A DNA stretch of 64,000 bases from Gammaproteobacteria bacterium 50_400_T64 (GTDB lineage Bacteria > Pseudomonadota > Gammaproteobacteria > Pseudomonadales > Porticoccaceae), in contig MAAS01000011.1 in the NCBI GenBank assembly GCA_002162755.1, positions 23,648 to 87,647 of the forward strand, in the 5' to 3' direction. Positions 42,064 through 50,489 of the stretch are shown one piece after another. The notes under the pieces are model-generated. The model saw only the letters and a list, made by a program, of their open reading frames with translations. It made no database searches and had not been told where the DNA came from. Position 1 is the first letter of the stretch. The number at the start of each line of letters is the position of its first letter. The position numbers were made by a program, and so were the translations under genes.

Positions 42064-42603
42064 ATGCCCTATCTGTCTGTGATCGAGTTCTGGTTTGAGG
42101 AAATAACGCCCGCCCAGTGGTGGCAAAAAAGTGATGACTTTGACGCATTGATCCGCAACAGGTTTGCCGAACTGCACCTATCGGCAAACCGCTGCGAACG
42201 CTTTGCCTGGCGTCGTCGCCCCCTTGGCCGGCTGGCAGAGATCATTGTTCTCGATCAATTTTCCCGCAACCTTTATCGCGATCAGCCCCAGGCATTTGCC
42301 CACGACAGCCTAGCGCTTGCGTTGGCTCAGCAAGCCATCGCCACTGGCATCGACTCGCGATTAAGTGCAAAACAGCGGGGCTTTCTCTACATGCCCTTTA
42401 TGCACAGCGAGTCACGAGAAATGCAAAAGCAGTCGGTGCAATTATTTAGCCAACCCGGCCTCGACGCCCACCTCTCATCCGCCCATCGTCACCGCGATAT
42501 TATCGAACGCTTCGGTCGTTATCCCCATCGCAATAAAATTCTGGGACGGGTTTCGACCGATGAAGAGCTGGCCTTTCTTGAGCAACCCGGCTCATCGTTT
42601 TAA
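42064..42603 (+). CDS. DUF924 family protein
   Basis: 179 residues, the usual DUF924 length. An all-helical TPR-like protein with the family landmarks: VIEFWFEE at 5-12, WWQKSDDFDALIRNRF, the strongly conserved LAEIIVLDQFSRNLYRDQP near 58-76, and FLYMPFMHSESREMQ. It ends with FGRYPHRNKILGR. The family occurs in bacteria and eukaryotes; its molecular role is unknown. I start at ATG 42064, where the family homology begins; an upstream ATG at 42016 is in frame but less likely. Confidence 0.88.
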   Translation: MPYLSVIEFWFEEITPAQWWQKSDDFDALIRNRFAELHLSANRCERFAWRRRPLGRLAEIIVLDQFSRNLYRDQPQAFAHDSLALALAQQAIATGIDSRLSAKQRGFLYMPFMHSESREMQKQSVQLFSQPGLDAHLSSAHRHRDIIERFGRYPHRNKILGRVSTDEELAFLEQPGSSF

Positions 42604-42763
42604 ACAATATCAACCCAGGCTTCACTGTCACTTAATGCACCCCTTTTGTCGTAAACGGCACCCCGTGCGCTCGCCATGCCTCTTTGCCGCTCAGTGCCGT
42701 AAACTGTCTGCCCCTACTGACCGCTAATTTCCCCACAGCCTTTTCACCGGATAACCCTAACGC

Positions 42764-44536
42764 ATGTCCGCAACCACCGAACGCCCCGCCGCCACTAAAA
42801 TGTCATCTATCCGCCAGCTCCTGCGCCTGATTGCACCCTACCGCTGGCGCTGGGTGTGCGCCATTATTGCCCTGCTATTTACGGCGGGCATTACTCTGAC
42901 CATCGGCCAGGGTGTGCGCAGGGTGATTGACGACGGTTTTGTCGCCGGCTCAGCCTCGCAACTACAGCAGGGTATTTATCTCTTACTGGCCCTATCGGTA
43001 TTAATGGCCGCCGGCACCTTTGTTCGCTTTTATTTGGTGTCGTGGCTCGGCGAGCGAGTCAGTGCCGACATTCGCAGTGCGGTGTTCAACAATATTGTCT
43101 CCCTCAGCCCTGGCTATTTTGACAACAACCGCAGTGGCGAGATTATGTCCCGACTCACCGCCGACACCACCCTGCTACAAAGTATTGTTGGTAGCTCCTT
43201 TTCCCTCGCTTTACGCAGTTTTATTTCCACCACGGGTGCGCTGATTATTTTAATTGTCACCAACCTCAAGCTAACACTGGTGATTCTCGCCTGTATCCCT
43301 GTCGTGCTACTGCCCATATTGTTTTTTGGCCGCCGGGTGCGCGCCCTCTCCCGCCAAAGCCAGGACTCCATCGCCAATGTCGGCACTTACGCAGGGGAGA
43401 TCATCACCCAGCTAAAAACCGTGCAAAGTTACACCCGCGAAAATTACGAGCGCGGTGCTTTTGGAAAAGAGGTTGAGAGTGCCTTCGCCGTCGCCCGTCG
43501 CCGGGTCAAACAGCGGGCCGTGTTAATGGCAGCGGTGATCGTACTGGTATTCGGCGCGCTGAGCGGCATGCTCTGGGTCGGCGGCAACGATGTTTTAAAT
43601 GGCACCATGAGCGCCGGTGATCTCGGTGCCTTTGTGTTTTACGCCATGCTGGTAGCGATGGGCGTGGCGACAATGTCGGAAGTCTACGGCGATTTGCAGC
43701 GGGCGGTGGGTGCCACCGACCGGCTAGTCGATTTAATGACGGCCGAAGCCACCATTCTTGCGCCGGATTCCGTAGAAATTGCCGCCAGCGAACTCGCCGC
43801 CGAGGTCAGCTTCAAGCAGGTTAATTTCAGCTACCCTTCCCGCCCTGGGCAAAAGGCACTGGAAGAATTTTCCATCCATATTCCCGAAGGCAAGGTAGTG
43901 GCCTTAGTTGGCCCTTCGGGCGCGGGTAAGTCCACCGTGTTCGAATTGATGCAGCGCTTTTACGACCCGCAATCAGGTTCTGTACTACTCGATAATACCG
44001 ATATTCGCGAACTTTCCCCCAACGACTTACGCCAACAGCTCGGTGTGGTCTCCCAGCACCCCGCTCTGTTTAGCGCCGATGTCAGCCACAATATTCGCTA
44101 CGGCAAACCCGATGCCAGCGACGAAGAAGTACAGGCCGCGGCAAAAGCCGCCTATGCCCACGACTTTGTCGAACAGTTGCCCGAAGGCTATGCCAGCTTT
44201 CTCGGCGAACAGGGTGTGCGCTTGTCGGGCGGGCAAAAACAACGCATCGCCATCGCCCGCGCCATTCTCAAAAACCCCCGTTTACTACTGCTCGACGAAG
44301 CCACCAGCGCTCTGGATACGCACAGCGAACAGCAGGTACAACTGGCGCTGGAAAAACTGATGGAAAACCGTACCACGCTTATTATTGCCCATCGCCTGTC
44401 GACCATTCTCCACGCCGATCACATTGTAGTAATGGACCACGGCAAGCAGGTGGCCAGCGGCACTCATCAGCAACTCCTTAAAGAAAGTGAGCTTTACGCC
44501 AAACTCGCGGCAGCGCAATTTGGTGGCGATAAATAA
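42764..44536 (+). CDS. ABC exporter with fused membrane and ATPase domains (MsbA/LmrA type)
   Basis: 590 residues: one membrane domain of six helices (about 30-320) and one ATPase domain (345-585). Walker A GPSGAGKSTVFE, signature LSGGQKQRIAIARAIL, Walker B LLLLDEATSALD and H-loop IIAHRLSTI are all intact, so the half-transporter should work as a homodimer. The group contains lipid flippases and multidrug exporters; lipid A export by MsbA is possible but no lpxK follows, so this is more likely an accessory exporter. It is a stand-alone gene, 98 bp before the CrtC-like gene. Confidence 0.9.
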   Translation: MSATTERPAATKMSSIRQLLRLIAPYRWRWVCAIIALLFTAGITLTIGQGVRRVIDDGFVAGSASQLQQGIYLLLALSVLMAAGTFVRFYLVSWLGERVSADIRSAVFNNIVSLSPGYFDNNRSGEIMSRLTADTTLLQSIVGSSFSLALRSFISTTGALIILIVTNLKLTLVILACIPVVLLPILFFGRRVRALSRQSQDSIANVGTYAGEIITQLKTVQSYTRENYERGAFGKEVESAFAVARRRVKQRAVLMAAVIVLVFGALSGMLWVGGNDVLNGTMSAGDLGAFVFYAMLVAMGVATMSEVYGDLQRAVGATDRLVDLMTAEATILAPDSVEIAASELAAEVSFKQVNFSYPSRPGQKALEEFSIHIPEGKVVALVGPSGAGKSTVFELMQRFYDPQSGSVLLDNTDIRELSPNDLRQQLGVVSQHPALFSADVSHNIRYGKPDASDEEVQAAAKAAYAHDFVEQLPEGYASFLGEQGVRLSGGQKQRIAIARAILKNPRLLLLDEATSALDTHSEQQVQLALEKLMENRTTLIIAHRLSTILHADHIVVMDHGKQVASGTHQQLLKESELYAKLAAAQFGGDK

Positions 44537-44633
44537 GCGGCCACTTTTACCTTTTCTTTTTATCTTCGTCTTTTAAACGGCACGCAGATGCAGTAACTTC
44601 AATGCCATTAAAAATATAAATAAGGACGTCCGT

Positions 44634-45560
44634 ATGATTACCGAAAAAGACATGTACTTTCACACACCCACTTCCGACGACCATTATTGGGCGGAAACGA
44701 ATTACTTTGGCTTTTACATACCCGAAGAAGCAATCCACGTTAACGTCTATGTACTGACGCGCCAAAATGCTGGCGTGGTGTTATCCAGCGTTACCGTTAC
44801 CGATGGCTTTTCAAATTCACCCCACCTGGTGCGCTACAGCAATAATCAGGTGCATTTACCTTTCCCGAAAACTGATTTTGACGATTACACCCTCGACAAT
44901 GGTTTATCGATTAAATGCACCAAGCCGGTAATGGACTACGACATTACATTCAACGACCAACGCGGCGTTAAGATTGACGTGCAATACAAAGCACTGATGG
45001 CACCCTACGATATTCACGATCCCGCCCAAGACCCATTAGCAGACTCGACGAAAGATAGCGTTTCTGACACCGCCTACGCGGGCCACTGGGACCAAACCGG
45101 GCGCGTTACCGGCACATTCACCATCGACGGTAAGACCTACGATGTTAACTGCGTGTCGAGCATGGATCACAGCTGGGGCGAGCGCAAAGAAGACCAGTTT
45201 AAGGATTTCTGCTGGCTCAACGCCAACTTCGACAACGATGTCAGCATTCACTGCATCTGGATCATCAACCCCGACGACCCCAACCATTATCAAGCTATTG
45301 CCCACGGCTATGTGCGTGAAGGCGACCAGGTTTACGGCCTGGTTAAAGGCTCCGGAAAATTGCGCCGTAACGGCCGACTCCATCAAAACATGGATCTACA
45401 GGTGGAAGATGAACGGGGCAAAGTACACAACTTTAGCGGTGCGGCCTTCACCTCCAACCCCTGGCAGCCGTGGCCCTTCGTTTACTGCACCCAGTCTTTT
45501 TTGCGCTGGGATCTCGACGGCGTTACCGGTTGGGGCGAAGTGCAAGACGTCAGTATGTAG
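44634..45560 (+). CDS. CrtC/AttH-like (DUF7065-DUF7064 type) beta-barrel protein
   Basis: 308 residues. The pattern is that of two lipocalin-like domains in tandem, as in carotenoid 1,2-hydratase-like and AttH-like proteins: HYWAETNYFGFYIPEEAIHV near 16-35, a central SSMDHSWGERKEDQFKDF near 175-192, and the final WDLDGVTGWGEVQDV. The conserved central His/Trp pair (DHSWG) marks the family. It has no signal peptide. The ligand is unknown; related genes are common in bacteria that degrade steroids, terpenes or lipids. A perfect 10-bp inverted repeat covers its stop codon. Confidence 0.72.
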   Translation: MITEKDMYFHTPTSDDHYWAETNYFGFYIPEEAIHVNVYVLTRQNAGVVLSSVTVTDGFSNSPHLVRYSNNQVHLPFPKTDFDDYTLDNGLSIKCTKPVMDYDITFNDQRGVKIDVQYKALMAPYDIHDPAQDPLADSTKDSVSDTAYAGHWDQTGRVTGTFTIDGKTYDVNCVSSMDHSWGERKEDQFKDFCWLNANFDNDVSIHCIWIINPDDPNHYQAIAHGYVREGDQVYGLVKGSGKLRRNGRLHQNMDLQVEDERGKVHNFSGAAFTSNPWQPWPFVYCTQSFLRWDLDGVTGWGEVQDVSM

Positions 45561-45582
45561 CTATATAAAGTGTAGCTACATA
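45554..45582. repeat. Inverted repeat over the stop codon of the CrtC-like gene
   Basis: TATGTAGCTA and TAGCTACATA are perfect complements separated by nine bases; the TAG stop lies in the left arm. There is no T run, so this may be an mRNA-stabilising hairpin. A second hairpin (CCAACG...CGTTGG with inner GTCAA/TTGAC, 45605-45638) follows. The rest of the gap to 45825 shows nothing clear. Confidence 0.55.
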
Positions 45583-45825
45583 AATTCAAGAGCACGCCCA
45601 TAGGCCAACGCAGTGAGTCAAAAGAGTTGACCCGTTGGGTGTGTTGTTCGAAAAATAAAACCCAATAAAAAAACAAAGAACCGCTTTTAAACGACGCCAT
45701 AGATTGCTGGGCAGCAGAATCTCAACAGCCTGTAAGCGCTATATACAGCTGAACCATTAGTACAAAACATTATAGACTTTAAGCGAAATAGCTCTTAAGT
45801 TTTTGTCAATTAAACCGATACGGTA

Positions 45826-46503
45826 ATGACAGAAGCATCTATAGCTGCTTTCACAGAAAACCACATGCAGATACAGACACAGGTAAACACCATGGAAACT
45901 GCAAATTTTGGCGCCAACATCTCCAACCTGGCGCAGACTCCCGATAAACGGACAGAGCCCTTCGGACAAACTGTTTCAGCCTTGGCTCATGAGAAAAAAG
46001 AGGCGGCTGAAGCTGTCAGTCTCGACGCTGCCATTGTGAATACCAGCCTGTCTCTCAGCAGTGGCGATGCCAACCAATCATTAACACTGATATTAAAATC
46101 CGCGATAGAGGGCATTAATGCTGAACTGGAACCAACCCTCGGGGCCAACGCCATTCAAGCGGCAGTCGACAACGGCATTGATGTCAGCCCGGAAGCCACG
46201 GCCGAACGCATCGTCTCTTTAAGCACCAGTTTCTTTTCTGCCTACCGAGACGCCAACCCAGATTTAGATTTCGACACCGCGCTCAATCAATTCGTCGACG
46301 TGATTAGCGGCGGTATCGACCAGGGCTTTACCGAGGCGCGAGAAATACTCGATGGACTGCAGGTACTGAACGGCGATATCGCCAGTAATATCGACACGAC
46401 CTATGACTTAGTACAGGACAAACTGGCGGCCTTTGTTGAAAATTTGAGCCATGGTGAATCTCCACCAGAACAGTCCGCTGAACAACAACTTGGCCTTGAA
46501 TAA
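45826..46503 (+). CDS. DUF5610-like acidic protein of unknown function
   Basis: Up to 225 residues. No signal peptide or membrane segment. The C-terminal part resembles DUF5610 proteins: SFFSAYRDANPDLDF, FVDVISGGIDQGFTEAREIL and the closing LDGLQVLNGDIASNID, then TYDLVQDKLAAFVENL. The protein is acidic and helical, and low in Cys and Trp. Its start is uncertain: ATG at 45826, 45865 or 45892 are in frame, with no decisive ribosome site. It is a single gene ending at a strong bidirectional terminator. Confidence 0.65.
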   Translation: MTEASIAAFTENHMQIQTQVNTMETANFGANISNLAQTPDKRTEPFGQTVSALAHEKKEAAEAVSLDAAIVNTSLSLSSGDANQSLTLILKSAIEGINAELEPTLGANAIQAAVDNGIDVSPEATAERIVSLSTSFFSAYRDANPDLDFDTALNQFVDVISGGIDQGFTEAREILDGLQVLNGDIASNIDTTYDLVQDKLAAFVENLSHGESPPEQSAEQQLGLE

Positions 46504-46521
46504 GGCTTAAACAAGACGCAT

Positions 46522-46551
46522 AAAAAAGGCGCTCCATTGAGCGCCTTTTTT
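46522..46551. terminator. Bidirectional terminator between the DUF5610-like gene and fklB
   Basis: A6 GGCGCTC, loop CATT, GAGCGCC T6: a perfect stem with A and T runs, usable from both convergent genes. Confidence 0.93.
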
Positions 46552-46620
46552 ATTGCTTATTATCAGGCCCCATTCGACAGCCTGACAGCTGAGTATTTCT
46601 ACAAATACAAAGCGCTAAAG

Positions 46621-47241
46621 CTAGCCGACTATCGCCAGCAACTCCACATCAAAGACCAATGTGGCGTGGGGACCAATAGCACCACCGGCACCTTTGTCGC
46701 CATAGGCCAAATCTGATGGCACGTACAAACGCCACTTAGACCCTTCTTTCATCAACTGCAACGCTTCAGTCCAGCCGGCAATCACGCCATTGACGGGGAA
46801 TTCTGCGGGCTCGCCTCTATCGTAAGAACTGTCGAATACAGTGCCGTCAATCAAAGTACCGTGATAGTGCGTTTTGACTTTAGCCGTGTTACTCGGAATA
46901 TTGCCATCGCCTTCGTTTAATACTTCATATTGCAGGCCCGACGCGGTGACGGTAATACCGTCGCGCTTAGCATTTTCAGCGAGAAATTCAACGCCCTCGG
47001 CCGACAATTTACCGGCCTCTTCAGCCTGCTTTGCCTGTACACGTGTATTCACAGCCTCAAATGCCGCCTTCATAACTTCAGTGTCAATCTGGGGGGGCTT
47101 GTCCGTGTAAGAATCACTAATGCCCTCAAGCACTGCTTCCAGAACCAATTCGTCAAAAGGGCTGCCCGCCAATTGATCGCCCATCTGGCGGCCAATGCCG
47201 TAGCTCACTTGTTGTTCAACCGTCGTAAATTTATCAGACAT
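46621..47241 (-). CDS. fklB: FKBP-type peptidyl-prolyl cis-trans isomerase (FklB-like)
   Basis: 206 residues, the same length as E. coli FklB. An N-terminal dimerisation domain (about 1-90, YGIGRQMGDQL; FEAVNTRVQAKQAEEAG) is followed by the FKBP catalytic domain (about 105-205): VKTHYHGTLIDGTVFDSSYD, VIAGWTEALQLMKEGSKWRL, YVPSDLAYGDKGAGGAIGP. The active-site residues (Tyr, Asp, Phe, Ile, Trp) are in place. It has no signal peptide, so it is cytoplasmic. Helps protein folding by isomerising Xaa-Pro bonds. Confidence 0.93.
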   Translation of the reverse strand: MSDKFTTVEQQVSYGIGRQMGDQLAGSPFDELVLEAVLEGISDSYTDKPPQIDTEVMKAAFEAVNTRVQAKQAEEAGKLSAEGVEFLAENAKRDGITVTASGLQYEVLNEGDGNIPSNTAKVKTHYHGTLIDGTVFDSSYDRGEPAEFPVNGVIAGWTEALQLMKEGSKWRLYVPSDLAYGDKGAGGAIGPHATLVFDVELLAIVG

Positions 47242-47397
47242 TCATCATTACTCAGAAAAATAAAGCGCCATCTTAGCACGACAGAATTCAGCAAGGGGCA
47301 CTCAAAGCGGGGCTATATTCATTTGAGCTACAGGTTTTTTTGGTGTTGAATTGGCGTCCAAATATTCATTTTAAATTAACCAAAACAGGAAATAATT

Positions 47398-48162
47398 ATG
47401 TCTGGAAATATTGAAGGGAAAATCGCTCTGGTCACCGGGGCTGCCAGCGGTATTGGTGCAGCGGCAGCAGAAATACTCGCCGAGAGAGGCGCGAAAGTCG
47501 TAGTCTCCGATATTAATGAAGAGGGCGGACAGGCGACTGTCGAGCGCATAGCTAGCGCTGGTGGCGAAGCTGTTTTTCAGCGCTGTAATGTCGCCAGTGA
47601 AGAAGACGTTATCGCACTGGTCAAAAAAGCCGTGGACACTTACGGGCGACTCGACATCGCCTTCAATAATGCAGGGATTGAAGGCGAGGCCGCGACCACA
47701 CCCAATTGCAGCATCGAAAACTTCGACCTCAATATCGATGTGAACTTGAAGGGCGTGTTCATGTGCATGAAATACCAGATCAACCAGTTCCTCGCCCAGG
47801 GTGATGGCGGTGCTATTGTTAACACCGCTTCAGTTGCCGGACTCGTCGCCGCCAAAGGTGTACCCGCCTATGTCGCCGCCAAACATGGCGTTGTTGGACT
47901 GACAAAAACAGCGGCCATTGAGTTTGCCAAGAAAAATATCCGCGTTAACGCCGTATGCCCCGGTGGTATTCGCACCGAAATGCTGCAGCGCGCCCTCGAT
48001 GAAAAGCCCTGGGTTGAAAAACAACTGCTCAAGTTACAACCCATTGGTCGCCTTGGTGAACCGTCTGAAGTGGCCAAGGTGGTCGCCTTTTTATGCTCTG
48101 ATGACGCCTCCTTCGTCACTGGCCACGCGATGCCCGTCGATGGCGGTTGTGTGGCAATATAA
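47398..48162 (+). CDS. Short-chain dehydrogenase/reductase
   Basis: 254 residues, classical SDR. Cofactor motif TGAASGIGAA near 14-23, NNAG near 89, catalytic Ser in NTASVAG near 142, and Tyr/Lys in YVAAKHG near 157-163. PGGIRTEM follows, and the C-terminal GHAMPVDGGCVAI ends the fold. An acidic residue after strand 2 (SDINEEGG) favours NAD over NADP. Substrate unknown. A hairpin separates it from the MAPEG gene 74 bp downstream on the same strand. Confidence 0.9.
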   Translation: MSGNIEGKIALVTGAASGIGAAAAEILAERGAKVVVSDINEEGGQATVERIASAGGEAVFQRCNVASEEDVIALVKKAVDTYGRLDIAFNNAGIEGEAATTPNCSIENFDLNIDVNLKGVFMCMKYQINQFLAQGDGGAIVNTASVAGLVAAKGVPAYVAAKHGVVGLTKTAAIEFAKKNIRVNAVCPGGIRTEMLQRALDEKPWVEKQLLKLQPIGRLGEPSEVAKVVAFLCSDDASFVTGHAMPVDGGCVAI

Positions 48163-48166
48163 ACCT

Positions 48167-48202
48167 ACCGGTCAGATGAGCTGAGCTTCTTACCTGACCG
48201 GT
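48167..48202 (+). terminator. Hairpin between the SDR and MAPEG genes
   Basis: ACCGGTCAG/CTGACCGGT, a perfect 9-bp stem with an 18-base loop that itself contains AGC/GCT, starting five bases after the SDR stop codon. Only three T follow, so it may attenuate or protect the messenger rather than fully terminate it. Confidence 0.5.
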
Positions 48203-48236
48203 TTATCGAATCTTTAAATCAAACTGGAGAAATACC

Positions 48237-48611
48237 ATGTCTTTTGTCGCCCTAGTCACTCTTCTTTTAGTCTCCCAATACCTCTATTTTATGGCCATGA
48301 CCGGTAAAGCCCGTGACGAGCTGGGCATTAAGGCACCTGCCACGACAGGTGATGAGGTCTTCGAACGCATTCTGCGAGTACAGCTCAACACCCTGGAGCA
48401 GCTGATGGTCACTCTGCCAGCAATGTGGCTTTGCGCTAACTATTTCAGCACCAGTTTTGCGGGCATTATGGGGCTCGTCTTTTTCGCGGGTCGCGTGCTC
48501 TACCGCAAAGCCTATATTGCCGACCCGACGACACGGGGTACTGGCATGATGACGGGGTTTTTAGCCAATATTTTTCTGCTTGTTACAGCCGCTATGGGGA
48601 TTATTTTTTAA
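48237..48611 (+). CDS. MAPEG family membrane protein
   Basis: 124 residues with four membrane helices. The family motif ERILRVQLNTLEQLMV near 42-57 contains the glutathione-site Glu-Arg and Gln-Asn residues. GRVLYRKAYIADPTTRG near 85-101 matches the second motif. MAPEG proteins include microsomal glutathione transferases and related enzymes; bacterial members may detoxify electrophiles or lipid peroxides. It follows the SDR gene after a hairpin, with a CTGGAGA ribosome site. Confidence 0.85.
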   Translation: MSFVALVTLLLVSQYLYFMAMTGKARDELGIKAPATTGDEVFERILRVQLNTLEQLMVTLPAMWLCANYFSTSFAGIMGLVFFAGRVLYRKAYIADPTTRGTGMMTGFLANIFLLVTAAMGIIF

Positions 48612-48674
48612 GCTTTTATCCAAACATCCAGTGCTAGACAAGCGTCTCGCTCAACCCGATATTATGTAAATGCA

Positions 48675-48690
48675 TTGACGTTAAGTTGAA
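48675..48690. promoter_or_regulatory. Degenerate copy of the palindromic operator
   Basis: TTGACGTTAAGTTGAA, an imperfect version of the 16-bp core found 53 bases downstream. Two sites at a spacing of about five helical turns could bind regulator dimers on one face of the DNA. Confidence 0.4.
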
Positions 48691-48726
48691 TCCATACAAA
48701 CGGTTTGCTAAATTTCAACCGCTAAA

Positions 48727-48744
48727 GTTGACGTTAACGTCAAC
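48727..48744. promoter_or_regulatory. Perfect 18-bp palindromic operator upstream of the acyl-CoA carboxylase operon
   Basis: GTTGACGTTAACGTCAAC is its own complement. It lies 80 bases before the carboxyltransferase start. Its ACGT half-sites recall the operators of MerR-type LiuR regulators of branched-chain amino acid catabolism, which control similar carboxylase genes; I cannot confirm the match. No regulator gene is adjacent. Confidence 0.6.
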
Positions 48745-48823
48745 GCAATGCTGCCAAACTGAACGGGTAGCATCTATTTATTAGATTCCCCGGGGGCAAA
48801 TAGACCCCCTAAAGAGATGACGT

Positions 48824-50425
48824 ATGAGCCAAATTCAATCCTCGATCAACCCCCAGTCCGCCGCTTACAAAGAGAACTTTGAGCACTACTCAAAGCTGCT
48901 CGAACTGCTGCGAGAACGCCACAGCGAAGCGGCAACGGGCATCCGCGAGAAACTGATTGTCCGCCACCGCGAGCGCGGCAAAATGCTCGCCCGCGAGCGT
49001 ATCGACCAACTCGTCGACAGCCACACGGCCTTTCTTGAACTCTCGCCTCTGGCCGCCTATGGGCAGTACAAAAACGAAGTACCCTCGGCGGGCATCGTCA
49101 CTGGCATCGGCCAAATTTGTGGCATTACCTGCATGATTATTGCCAATGATGCGACGGTAAAAGGGGGCTCCTTCTTCCACGAAACGGTGAAGAAACACGT
49201 CCGCGCTCAGGAAATTGCCGAGCAAAATAAATTACCCTGTATTTATTTAGTTGATTGTGGCGGCGCTTATCTGCCTGAACAGGATCGCGTCTTCCCCGAC
49301 AAAGAACACTTCGGCAATACCTTTTACCGCCAGTGCCAGATGTCAGCTCAGGGCCTGCCGCAAATCTCGGCAGTATTTGGTGGCTGTACAGCGGGCGGTG
49401 CTTATATTCCCGCCCTGTCGGACGAAAATATTATGGTGCGCGGCAATGCCCGCATTCATCTCGGCGGGCCATCCATTGTTAAAGTGGCTATTAATGAAGA
49501 TATCGACGGTGAAACCCTTGGCGGTGCCGAGATGCACAGTAAAGTCTCTGGGGTTAGCGATTATTTAGCCGAAGATGAAGACGAGGCCCTGGCGCGCATT
49601 CGCGAAATTATGGCCAAGCTCAACTGGCCAACAAAATGCCACGCCGCCACTCGCCCGGTGCTGCCGCCCCGCTACAGCCCGGAAGAGCTACCCGGTGTGG
49701 TCAGCGCCAACCCGAAGATGCCCTACGATGTGCGGGAAATTATCGCCCGTCTGGTAGACGACAGTGACTTTCACGAATACAAACCCCTGTATGGCGACAC
49801 GCTGATTTGCGGCACCGCTTATATTCACGGCTATCCGGTTGGCCTGATTGGCAATAACGGCGCGCTGTTTTCAGAGTCGTCCTTAAAAGGCGCGCACTTT
49901 ATCGAGCTGTGTAACCAGCGCAATACGCCGCTGTTGTTCCTGCACAATATCACCGGCTTTATGGTGGGCAGTGAAGCCGAGCGCGGTGGCATTGCCAAAA
50001 ACAGCGCCAAGTTCGTTTACGCACAGGCGACATCACGGGTAGCCAAGTTCTCCGTTATCGTCGGCGGTTCTTACGGTGCCGGCAACTACGGCATGGCCGG
50101 TCGTGGCTTCTGGCCAAACTTCCTCTTCACCTGGCCGTCAGCTAACTGCGCCACCATGAGCGCCGACATCGCCAGTAATGTAATGACTGAGTTACGCCGC
50201 TCCAGCCTTAAAGGCGGTGCAGCAACAGACGAAGAATTACAGGAAATTGAAGACGGCGTACGCGCCCAGTACGGCGAGCAAAGCGACCCCTACTACGCAA
50301 CATCACGCCTTTGGGATGACGGCATTATCGAACCTGCCGACACTCGCGATGTACTGGGTTTGTGCCTGGCATTGGCTGCGGCCAAAGAGCCGAATACCGG
50401 GCCTTCACCGGTTTATCGCATGTGA
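48824..50425 (+). CDS. Acyl-CoA carboxylase, carboxyltransferase (beta) subunit
   Basis: 533 residues, the length of methylcrotonyl- and geranyl-CoA carboxylase beta subunits. Two crotonase-like carboxyltransferase domains. N-domain: RGKMLARERIDQLVD near 45-59, IIANDATVKGGSFF, VFGGCTAGGAYIPALSDE. C-domain: GNNGALFSESSLKGAHFIEL, TGFMVGSEAERGGIAK, VGGSYGAGNYGMAGRGF. The glycine-rich pairs form the oxyanion holes. It transfers carboxyl from biotin to an unsaturated acyl-CoA. The choice among methylcrotonyl-, geranyl- or another CoA cannot be made without alignment. Followed by the biotin-carrying subunit after 64 bp. Confidence 0.9.
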   Translation: MSQIQSSINPQSAAYKENFEHYSKLLELLRERHSEAATGIREKLIVRHRERGKMLARERIDQLVDSHTAFLELSPLAAYGQYKNEVPSAGIVTGIGQICGITCMIIANDATVKGGSFFHETVKKHVRAQEIAEQNKLPCIYLVDCGGAYLPEQDRVFPDKEHFGNTFYRQCQMSAQGLPQISAVFGGCTAGGAYIPALSDENIMVRGNARIHLGGPSIVKVAINEDIDGETLGGAEMHSKVSGVSDYLAEDEDEALARIREIMAKLNWPTKCHAATRPVLPPRYSPEELPGVVSANPKMPYDVREIIARLVDDSDFHEYKPLYGDTLICGTAYIHGYPVGLIGNNGALFSESSLKGAHFIELCNQRNTPLLFLHNITGFMVGSEAERGGIAKNSAKFVYAQATSRVAKFSVIVGGSYGAGNYGMAGRGFWPNFLFTWPSANCATMSADIASNVMTELRRSSLKGGAATDEELQEIEDGVRAQYGEQSDPYYATSRLWDDGIIEPADTRDVLGLCLALAAAKEPNTGPSPVYRM

Positions 50426-50489
50426 TAAGACATCATCTGCTTAATAAAAACGCCTCACTCTTGCCCCTATTAAAGGTGTGTCAGTCATT

